This document shows positions 16,513 to 24,561 of a DNA stretch of 64,000 bases, in pieces (within the stretch, counting starts at the first letter, position 1; every line of letters starts with the position of its first letter). A program made the translations under genes and the position numbers. The DNA is taken from NCBI GenBank assembly GCA_046756565.1, contig JBHHWO010000001.1:1-64000 (forward strand), written 5' to 3'. Below the pieces are notes generated by a model. The model saw only the letters and a list, made by a program, of their open reading frames with translations. It searched no databases and had not been told where the DNA came from. Source of the DNA: CALZIK01 sp046756565. GTDB lineage: Bacteria > Acidobacteriota > Thermoanaerobaculia > Multivoradales > JAHEKO01.

Positions 16513-19500
16513 CTAGGGCACCAGCACCGGCTCGATTCTGATCTCGAGCTTGGCGTCCTGGCCGACCACCAGCTCCTCGATCACGACCTTGATCCCGGCC
16601 CGAAGCAGCAGATCACCAAGCGGACCGATGATCCCGAAGTTGGGTCCGACGAATATCGTGTCGCAGACGACGAACTCCTCAGCGACCATGACCGTGTCGT
16701 CCATGAGCGTCAGATTCTCGCCGTTTGGCGCCACACACGGTCCGCCGGGCTCCACCACGATCAGCGTGTCGATAGCCGCCGAGCTCTCGCCAGAAGACGA
16801 GGTGAGCGGGCTGCTGAGGTTGGGGTAGGAGCCCGGAACCGTAGCCGTGACGTCAACCTGCACGAAGCAGAAGTCTCCTGCTGCCACCGAGCCTCCAGAG
16901 TAGCTGATCACTCCGCTTCCTTCGACCGCCGTCAGCGTTCCACCGGTACAGGTTGATCCGACGTCGGCCGAGAACGCGACCGTGACCCCGGCGGGCAGCG
17001 TGTCGGTGAACGCCAGATCGGTCACCGGGAAGACGCTGTCCGAGTTGTCGATCAGGAAGGTCAAAGCGCTTCGGAAACCCGGATCGATGAAATCGGGGAC
17101 GAAGGCCTTGCCGAAGAGCGGCGGCGGGTCGACATCGAGGAAGGCGGTCACGGGCGCGGCGACCGGAAGGCCTAGAACCTCGAGAGCGCTGGTGGTGTTC
17201 AGGAACGAGCCGCCGCCCGAATCCGGTGGCACCAGGAGATCGACGTTGAAGGTGCACATGCCTCCCGGCAAGAGAGTTCCACTCGTCATTGTAAGCACCG
17301 AGGTGCCCGTGATCGACGACCCCACGCCGCAGGGCTCCACCGGAAGACTAGTCGCCACCAGGCCCGGAATCACTGCGTCGAGATCGTCGGCGAAGGCCAA
17401 ATCGGTGATCGTGTCCATGGTCGAGAGGTTGGTGATCATGAAGGTCAGAACCGGTGTGCCGGTCGGCTTGGTGAGACCGTCGAAGAACTTGACGAAGGTG
17501 AAGAAGTCGATGATGAGATCGTCGGACGCGGGCTCGCCGGTCACGGGGGCACTGTCGATCGTGCCCATGATCTCGGAGGTCGTATTGGTGATCGTGGTGC
17601 CGAACGGGACTGCCATCGGAACCGAAAGCGTCACGCTGAAGCCGCAGTCTCCGCCGGTGAAGCTGCCGCCCGAGAACGTCAATTCACCCGCGGCAAAGTC
17701 GAGGGTGCCGCCACACGCCGCCTTGGGCAGCGCCTCATTGGGTGCGAGGCCTGCGAGCGCGGATTCGAGATCGTCGGTGAAGGCGAGATCGCTCGCCGAG
17801 TCGAAGGCACCCAGCGTGCTGATTCCGAACTCGAGCGTCACCGTGCCGCCGGGCACCACGGGATCGTCGGTGAATTCCTTGGTCAGGAGCAGCTGCTCGT
17901 TGGCGACCACCAGGTCGTCCTGAGCCGCCGGGAACGTAGCGGTCGAACCGCCGACCGTCGCCGAGACGGCACTCGTGCGGTTGACGTAAGTGCCCGAAAG
18001 CGTCCCCGCCGGGACATCGAGGGTCACCGAGAAGGTGCACACGCCGTCGGTCTCGAGCGGACCCGGCGGGCCCAGGGTGCCGTCGGTGAGAATCAGCACA
18101 TTCCCCGTGACGTCATCATCGAGAGACGAGCCGGCGCCGCACGGATCGGCGAGCGGCAGCGTCGAAGCTACGCTCAGACCGAGGAGGACGTCGGGATCCA
18201 GCACGTCGGTGAAGACGATGTCGGTCACCGTGCCCGGGGTCTGATTCGTGATCACGAACTCGAGGGTGACCGTGCCGCCTGAGATCACCGGATCATCGAT
18301 GAACTCCTTGGTCAGGATGAGTCCGCCGATAATCAGGTCGTCCTCGGCCGGGTTCTCGGTGGTGTCGACCCCCAGGACCGTCGCCACGACGTTGGAGGTC
18401 GTATTGGTGTGCGGACCGGCCTCGGCCGAGCCGGGCACGCTCAGGGTCACGCTGAAGGTACAGATCTGCCCTGGAGTCAGAGTCGCCCCCGAGAAGGTCA
18501 GGAAGGTGTCGCCGTCGGTGCCCACCAGCATGCCGTCGCCGGGCGGACACAGGCCGGTCAGGGGCAGCCCGGTCGCCACCAGACCGGAAATCGCCGGGAC
18601 CAGGGCATCCAGATCGTCGGTGAAGCCGACGTCGACCGCATCGCCGGGAGCGTTCGGGTCGTGCTCGAGGGTGAACTCGAGAGTCACCGTCCCGCCCGGC
18701 TGCACCGGGTCGTCGGTGAATGCCTTGGTCAGCCGCGGCGCTGCCACCAGGTCGAACGAGTCGGATGCAGGCAGTCCCGATACCGTTTCGGCGTCGACCG
18801 TGGCGGTGATGACCTCTGTCGTGTTGACGTAGGTGCCCGTCGAAAGGCCGATCGGCAGGGTCAGGGTGACGTCGAAGCTGCACGAGTCCGGCGCCGTACC
18901 CAGAACGCCGTCGGTCAGCTCGAGACCCTGACGATCGGTCCCGAGACTGACGAGGGCGAGCGACGACGTGCCGTTGCACGGCGGATCCGGAACCGGAGGC
19001 AGGGTCACCGTCACCGGGAAGGGCAGGAAGGTCGTCAGCTCGTCGACGAATGAGATGTCGGTCGCACCGGAGACCGTGCTGGTGTTGGAGATCGTGAAGC
19101 GAATCACCACATCGTCGCCGGGCCCGACCACCGGGTCGGGCAGCATCGTGGTCGCGTCCAGGAACTCCTTGGTCAGGACCGGCGCCGCCACGATCTTGAG
19201 AACGTCCTCCGCAGGATCTCCGGTCTCGGTGACCCCGTCGATCGTCGCCATGATCGAGCTGGTGGTGTTGGTGAAGCTGCCGTCCGTCACCGCGGGCAAC
19301 TGGAGCGTGACGCTGAAGGTGCACGAGCCTTCGGCCGGCAGGCTCCCGCCCGAGAACATCAGAACGCCGCCGCTTTCGGCAAGAGTGCCGCCGCACTCGG
19401 CCCTGGGTAGGGCGTCGATCACCGTCACCCCGGTGAGACCACCCATGGGATCGATCGTGTCGGTGAACTCGATATCCGTCGCCGGAAAGTCACGGCTCGG

Positions 19501-22500
19501 GTTGTTGATCTCGAACTCGAGGGTCACCATAGTTCCCGGGGCCACCGGATCGTCGGTGAACGACTTGATCAGGAAATCTTTCTGGGCATCGAGAACGGCG
19601 GTGGCAAAGCCGGCCGAGAGGAACGTGGAGATGTCCGGGTCGAGGTCGAGCTCGCCGCTGACGTTCTCGTAGAGCCCCTCCACCGCTGCGGTCACGTCGA
19701 CCGTCACCGTACAGGTCGCTCCGCCGTCCAACGCCGGGAAGGCGGGCAGGAGGCCCGCCGCAACAAGAGTGATGACCCCGGTTCCGGGATTCGCGGTCAC
19801 GGTCGGCGGAATCGTCGCGGTCCCGCAATCGCTCAGCGCGTTCGGAAGCGTCGCGACCACCAGGCCGGCCGGCAGGTTATCGGTGAATCCCAGGAATAGA
19901 AGATCGGCCGCGTTGGCCGTGTTGTCGATGGTGAAGGTGAGCGTGCTGGTGCCGCCGGGCGGAATCACCGCTGGCGCAAAGCTCTTCGAGAATCCCGGCT
20001 TCGCGGCGTCCACCGTCAGGGTGGCCGCGGCGGTTCCACCGCTTCCTACGCTGGAGGTCAGCTCTCCGCTCAGGTTGTCGTAGGTCCCGGCCGTGGCCGC
20101 GGTCACGTTGACCGTGACCGTGCAGGTCGTGCCCAGACCGAGCCGGGCGCCGGAAAGGCTGATCGTCGTGCCGCCGTCTGGAGCGGACAGGAAGCCGTCG
20201 GTGCAGTCGGTCAAGGCGCTCGAGGGCGTGGCGATCACGACCCCGGCGGGCAGAACATCGGTGAAAGCGACTTCCTCGGCCAGAACGATCGAGTCGATGT
20301 TGGTGATCGTGAACTCGAGCTGGGTGGTGCTCCCGGGACCGATGGTGTCGGGCAGGAACACCTTCGAGAACTCGAGAGGCCCGGTGACGACCAGATCGGC
20401 GGTCGCCGGAGGGGCCACCGCGAGGCCGTTTTCGGTGAGGTCACTGGTGGTGTTGACGTGTGTGGCCACCGGCACTCCGGGCTGCACCAGGACGTCGACG
20501 TCGAACGAGCAGGTGCCGCCGCTTCCAGCCAGCTGGCCGCCGGTGAAGGTCAAGAACGATGTTCCATCGATTTGCGACCCGGTGCCGCAGACGTCGCTCT
20601 TCGGGAGCCCGGTCGCCACCAGACCAGGAGCGACCGCGTCGAGATCGTCGAAGAAGGCGAGATTGATCACCGAGATCGCGCCCGGATTGGTGATCGTGAA
20701 GGTCAAGACCGCCGTTTCGCCGACCTCGACCGGACCGTCGAAGGACTTGCTGAAAGCCAGCAGGTCGAAGACCGTCAGCTCGTCGCTCGCGGCATCGCCG
20801 TCAACCGCCAAGCTGTCGATCGTCCCGGTCACGGCGCTGGTGGTGTTGGTGTAGATGTTGGCCGCGGCCCCTCCGGGAACGGTAAGCGAAACCCGGATCG
20901 TGCAGGAGCCACCGGCCGCGAGCGAGGCGTCGTCGACCGTGATCATGTCGGTTCCGGTGCCGGACACCGTCGCGCCGCAGTCTTGCGAAAGCACGCTGTC
21001 GAAGGTCAGGCCGGTGAGCGCCGCACCCAAATCATCGGTGAAGTCGATGGCGGAGGCCGCTCGAGCCGGGTCGAGATTGGTGAGGGTGAACTCGAGAGTG
21101 ACCGGGTCACCGGCAGCGACCGGGTCGTCGGTGAACTCCTTGGAGAGCTCGATCAGATTCGAGTCGACCGTCAGGACGTCGGTCGCGGGATCGACGGCAA
21201 CCGCGCCGCCCTGGCTGGCAGACAGGTTGCTGGTCGTGTTGATGTAGGTGCCGTCGGCCGCTCCCGGAGGCACCAGGACTTCGACCTCGATCGTGCACAT
21301 CTCTCCGGAGAGGACGCCGCCGCCGACGTAGATCAGGAACGTAGTCCCGCTGAGAGAGCCGCCGCAGTCGTTCACCGACGGCGCACCCGTGGCGGCGAGG
21401 CCGGTAAGCGCGGCGCTCAGGTTGTCGGTGAAGAAGGTGATCGTGGCATCCAGGGTCGGATGGACGTTCTCGATCGTGAAGCGCAGGGTCACGGTGTCAC
21501 CCGCGATCACCGGGTCGCCGAGGAATTCCTTGCTGAACCTGAGGCCGCTGACGTCGAGGTCGTCCTCGGCCGGAAGCGAGGTCGCCGCGAGACCGCCGAC
21601 CGTCGCGCCGACGTCGCTGGTCGTATTGGTATAGCTGCCCGCGGCCGCGCCGGCGGGCACGTCCAGGGTCACGCTGAAGGTGCAGCTCTCCCCGGGCGAA
21701 AGGCTCCCACCCATGAATGTGAGCATCGTGGTGCCCGAAAGCGTTCCGGTGCCGGGATCGCCGCCGGGCCCGTCCGGGTCGCAGGCTTCGGTCAACGGTA
21801 GACCGGTCGCCGTCAGACCGGCGAGCACCGGGACCAGGTTGTCGGTGAAGCTGATCGCCGTGGCATCGGCGGACTGGTCCGGCGCGTGGCTCAAGGTGAA
21901 CTCGAGCGTCACCGTGCCGCCGGGCGCCACCGGATCGCCGATGAAGGCCTTGGTCAGGCTGGGCGCGGCGATCACCTCGAGCGTGTCGCTCGCGGGATCG
22001 CCGGTCCGGGTCGCGCCGTCGACGGTCGCCGTCGGCTCCTCGGTAGTATTGAGATAGATCCCGGGCGGCAGACTCGCCGGGATCGTCAGAGTGACCTCGA
22101 AGGTGCACGAGCTCCCCGCCCCGGGGGCCGGGTCCAGGGTGCCGCCGGTGAGCGACAGCCCTTGCCGGCCGGTTCCCAGGCTGATCAGGTTCAGGGTCGA
22201 GCCGACCCCACAGGGCGGATTCGGAACCGGCGGCAGCGTCACCGACACCGGGAAAGGCAGGAAGCCGCCGGTCGGCCCACCGCCGACGAGAGTGCCTTCG
22301 GTCAGCTCGTCGACGAAGGCAACCAAAGTCGCTGCCGAGGTCGTGCTGGTGTTGGTGACCGTGAACCGCAGGATGACGTCGTCGCCCGCGTTGACGACCG
22401 GGTCCGCCGCCATGGTCGTCGCGTCCCGGAACTCCTTGGTCAGAATCGGCACCGGTGCGACGAAGAGGTCGTCTTCGGCCATGTTGCCGGTGACCATCAT

Positions 22501-24366
22501 TCCGTCCACGGTGCCGGTGACCGCGCCGGTGGTGTTGGTGTAGGCGCCCGGAGTCGTGCCGCCGGGCACCGACAGGCTGACCCTGAGGGTGCACGAGCTT
22601 TCCGGCGCAACCGTGGCGCCGCTCAGTCCGATCGTGGTGCCGCCGACACCGGAGACCGAGCCACCGCAGTCGTTCGCCAGCACGCTCGAGAAGGTCAGGC
22701 CGGAGAGCGCGGGTACCAGGGTCGTCAAGTCATCGCTGAACGCCACGCCGGTCGCGGCGAAGAGACGGTCGAAGTTGGTGATCGTGAACTCGAGGGTCAC
22801 CGAGCTTCCCGGAGGCACCGGATCGTCGGTGAATTCCTTGGTCAGGTGAAGCGGGTCGGTGGTTACCTCAAGGGTGGCGCTGGCCTTACCGGCGGGAACG
22901 AAGTCCGCGAGAAGATCCTCGCTCACGTTTCCGAGCAGACCGGTGCCGGTGGCTACGACGTCGACCGTGACCGTGCAGGTCGCTCCGGCCGCGAGCGCCG
23001 GGAAAATGCCAATGCCATCGGCGTCCAGGACGATGGTGCTGGTACCCGCAATCGCGGTAAGGCTGGGTGGCAGAACAACCGTGCCGCAATCCGTCGAGGC
23101 GTTGGCCGGATCGGCGATCTCCATCCCCAGCGGGAGATTGTCGGTGAAGTCGAGATTCAGGATGTTGGAGCCATTGGCCGAGTTGTCGATCGTGAAGGTC
23201 AGCGTGCTTCTACCACCCAAAGCCACGGTCGACGGCGCGAAGCTCTTGGAGAAGCCCGGAAGGGTCGTCACAACCATCAGGTCGTCGGTCGCGAGCGTCG
23301 GCGTGGCGGTACCGCCGGCGATGCCGTCGGTCGAAGTCAGCTCGTTGGAGGTGTTGGCGTGAACGCCCGCTGTCGCCGAGGTCACGTCGACGGTCACTTC
23401 GCAGCTGCCGAACCCGGCCACGCTGCCGCCAAAGAAGCTGACGCTCGAGCCTCCGGCGGTCGCCTCGACCGTACCGCCACAGGTCGAAGTGGGATTCGGG
23501 AAATCGGCCACTGTGATGGCCGCCGGCAGATCGTCGCTGAAGGTCAGAAGGCCGGCCGGAATGCCGTCGGGGTTGGTGATCGTGAAGGTCAGGGTCGTCG
23601 AGCTCCCCGGCCCGATCGTGTCCGGGTCGAAGAGCTTGGTGAATCCGAGGTTGGATTCGACCGTGGTCCGGTTGACGAAGGTGCAGGTGATCTCCTCGCC
23701 CGCCGACAGGTCGATGTCGTCCGGAAAGCCTTCCGAGCAAGTCTCCGAGACCAATTCCCAGCCGCTCGGCACGGTCTCGACCACCTCGTAGATCGCTGGG
23801 AGAAGGAACCTCATGTAGGGCGGGTCCTCGTCGGTGAGACCGAAGGAGTCGACCGGCGCGACCTCGACGATGTTGAGGTCGAAGTCGAAGCTGGTCGGAT
23901 CTCCTCGAGGCTCGGTGACCTTGTCGACGATGATCTTGCCGGCCAACGAGTTTTCGAAGGTACAGGTTACGGTTTCCGCACCGTCGACGACGATGGTGGC
24001 GGTTCCGCTCCCGAGCTCCACGGACGAGTTGCCGTCGTCGCAGTCGATGTCGGTCAGGATCCAGCCGGGGACCGGGGCTTCGGTCACAGTGTAGGTGCCG
24101 GCCGGGACGCTGAAGGTCATCATGCTGGGTAGTGTGATGTCGGCGTCGTCATCCAGATCGAAATCGCCGATCGGAGCGGAGCCGCTGAAGCTGAAATCCT
24201 GAGCGTTTGGAGAGGGGATCGCATCCTTGACGATGACGACGGCGGGGCCCACCACGCCCGCGAAAGCCGCCGGCGTGCCCGCGGCCGCCAGGATCGTCAC
24301 GAGCAGCAGAGATAGAAGACCCTCGGAGCGGGAACCGCGGCGTTGAATGCGTCTATCGAAACCCAT
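16513..24366 (-). CDS. Giant exported surface protein with 17 DUF11-type domains
   Basis: About 2617 residues from ATG 24366, which has GAGGGAGAAG upstream. A signal peptide (LLSLLLVTILAAAGTPAAFA) precedes two prealbumin-like/SdrD-B-type units (residues ~40-240). Then come seventeen DUF11-like Ig domains of ~130 residues, each opening with a variant of LTKEFTDDPVxPGGTVTLEF and closing with GxYxNTTSxVxAT. Cysteine pairs recur within domains (CGG ... SCTF), suggesting disulfides. The domains form an eight-domain block present twice in the same order, plus a seventeenth. The C-terminus is a ~70-residue segment (LLLRAGIKVVIEEL ... AKLEIRIEP) resembling a 3-coathanger stack domain. It is likely a long adhesive stalk. 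No sortase or PEP-CTERM anchor is present. Confidence 0.85.
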   Translation of the reverse strand: MGFDRRIQRRGSRSEGLLSLLLVTILAAAGTPAAFAGVVGPAVVIVKDAIPSPNAQDFSFSGSAPIGDFDLDDDADITLPSMMTFSVPAGTYTVTEAPVPGWILTDIDCDDGNSSVELGSGTATIVVDGAETVTCTFENSLAGKIIVDKVTEPRGDPTSFDFDLNIVEVAPVDSFGLTDEDPPYMRFLLPAIYEVVETVPSGWELVSETCSEGFPDDIDLSAGEEITCTFVNRTTVESNLGFTKLFDPDTIGPGSSTTLTFTITNPDGIPAGLLTFSDDLPAAITVADFPNPTSTCGGTVEATAGGSSVSFFGGSVAGFGSCEVTVDVTSATAGVHANTSNELTSTDGIAGGTATPTLATDDLMVVTTLPGFSKSFAPSTVALGGRSTLTFTIDNSANGSNILNLDFTDNLPLGMEIADPANASTDCGTVVLPPSLTAIAGTSTIVLDADGIGIFPALAAGATCTVTVDVVATGTGLLGNVSEDLLADFVPAGKASATLEVTTDPLHLTKEFTDDPVPPGSSVTLEFTITNFDRLFAATGVAFSDDLTTLVPALSGLTFSSVLANDCGGSVSGVGGTTIGLSGATVAPESSCTLRVSLSVPGGTTPGAYTNTTGAVTGTVDGMMVTGNMAEDDLFVAPVPILTKEFRDATTMAADPVVNAGDDVILRFTVTNTSTTSAATLVAFVDELTEGTLVGGGPTGGFLPFPVSVTLPPVPNPPCGVGSTLNLISLGTGRQGLSLTGGTLDPAPGAGSSCTFEVTLTIPASLPPGIYLNTTEEPTATVDGATRTGDPASDTLEVIAAPSLTKAFIGDPVAPGGTVTLEFTLSHAPDQSADATAISFTDNLVPVLAGLTATGLPLTEACDPDGPGGDPGTGTLSGTTMLTFMGGSLSPGESCTFSVTLDVPAGAAAGSYTNTTSDVGATVGGLAATSLPAEDDLDVSGLRFSKEFLGDPVIAGDTVTLRFTIENVHPTLDATITFFTDNLSAALTGLAATGAPSVNDCGGSLSGTTFLIYVGGGVLSGEMCTIEVEVLVPPGAADGTYINTTSNLSASQGGAVAVDPATDVLTVDSNLIELSKEFTDDPVAAGDPVTLEFTLTNLDPARAASAIDFTDDLGAALTGLTFDSVLSQDCGATVSGTGTDMITVDDASLAAGGSCTIRVSLTVPGGAAANIYTNTTSAVTGTIDSLAVDGDAASDELTVFDLLAFSKSFDGPVEVGETAVLTFTITNPGAISVINLAFFDDLDAVAPGLVATGLPKSDVCGTGSQIDGTSFLTFTGGQLAGSGGTCSFDVDVLVQPGVPVATHVNTTSDLTENGLAVAPPATADLVVTGPLEFSKVFLPDTIGPGSTTQLEFTITNIDSIVLAEEVAFTDVLPAGVVIATPSSALTDCTDGFLSAPDGGTTISLSGARLGLGTTCTVTVNVTAATAGTYDNLSGELTSSVGSGGTAAATLTVDAAKPGFSKSFAPAVIPPGGTSTLTFTIDNTANAADLLFLGFTDNLPAGLVVATLPNALSDCGTATIPPTVTANPGTGVITLVAAGLLPAFPALDGGATCTVTVDVTAAVEGLYENVSGELDLDPDISTFLSAGFATAVLDAQKDFLIKSFTDDPVAPGTMVTLEFEINNPSRDFPATDIEFTDTIDPMGGLTGVTVIDALPRAECGGTLAESGGVLMFSGGSLPAEGSCTFSVTLQLPAVTDGSFTNTTSSIMATIDGVTETGDPAEDVLKIVAAPVLTKEFLDATTMLPDPVVGPGDDVVIRFTISNTSTVSGATDISFVDELTTFLPFPVTVTLPPVPDPPCNGTSSLALVSLGTDRQGLELTDGVLGTAPDSCSFDVTLTLPIGLSTGTYVNTTEVITATVDAETVSGLPASDSFDLVAAPRLTKAFTDDPVQPGGTVTLEFTLEHDPNAPGDAVDVGFTDDLDALVPAISGLVATGLPLTGLCPPGDGMLVGTDGDTFLTFSGATLTPGQICTFSVTLSVPGSAEAGPHTNTTSNVVATVLGVDTTENPAEDDLIIGGLILTKEFIDDPVISGGTVTLEFVITNQTPGTVTDIVFTDVLDPDVLLGLSVASTLPLADPCGAGSSLDDDVTGNVLILTDGTLGPPGPLETDGVCTFSVTLDVPAGTLSGTYVNRTSAVSATVGGSTATFPAAQDDLVVANEQLLLTKEFTDDPVVPGGTVTLEFGISTLGAFDSASDLAFTDDLESALAGLAPNEALPKAACGGTLDFAAGELTFSGGSFTGGDCGFSVTLSVPMAVPFGTTITNTTSEIMGTIDSAPVTGEPASDDLIIDFFTFVKFFDGLTKPTGTPVLTFMITNLSTMDTITDLAFADDLDAVIPGLVATSLPVEPCGVGSSITGTSVLTMTSGTLLPGGMCTFNVDLLVPPDSGGGSFLNTTSALEVLGLPVAAPVTAFLDVDPPPLFGKAFVPDFIDPGFRSALTFLIDNSDSVFPVTDLAFTDTLPAGVTVAFSADVGSTCTGGTLTAVEGSGVISYSGGSVAAGDFCFVQVDVTATVPGSYPNLSSPLTSSSGESSAAIDTLIVVEPGGPCVAPNGENLTLMDDTVMVAEEFVVCDTIFVGPNFGIIGPLGDLLLRAGIKVVIEELVVGQDAKLEIRIEPVLVP
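17121..20377 (-). repeat. Second copy of the eight-domain super-repeat in the DUF11 protein
   Basis: Domains 9-16 of the giant protein, about 3.26 kb. Their opening motifs match domains 1-8 one for one: DPDTIGPGS/LPDTIGPGS, APSTVALGG/APAVIPPGG, TDDPVPPGS/TDDPVAPGT, DATTMAADPVV/DATTMLPDPVV and so on to FDGPVEVGE/FDGLTKPTG. Boundaries are approximate. Confidence 0.7.
20378..23651 (-). repeat. First copy of the eight-domain super-repeat in the DUF11 protein
   Basis: Domains 1-8, about 3.27 kb, directly adjoining the second copy in the same orientation. Domain 4 carries the longer insertion (FRDATTMAADPVVNAGDDV), whose only counterpart is domain 12. This fixes the register of the duplication. 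Confidence 0.7.
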
Positions 24367-24561
24367 GGCTTCTTCTCCCTCGACCGCTGGCGAAACAGAG
24401 ACTGTCGGCATTTCCCCCAAGACCGCCAGCTCATTCAAAAAGGTCCCGGTAGTCTAGCGCAGCCAACCGGATCGCATGACACTTCAGAGCGAGATTGCAG
24501 CGGAAAGTTTTTCCACACACATAGCCGGTCTTCGATGAGTTCCAGGTCCGCGCTCTGAACC

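Noticed and set aside
21886..24132. 748-codon open frame antisense to the DUF11 gene
   Set aside because: High-GC codon bias opens the opposite frame. The translation is low-complexity Arg/Gly/Asp-rich with no domain or ribosome site, while the minus strand has clear repeats.
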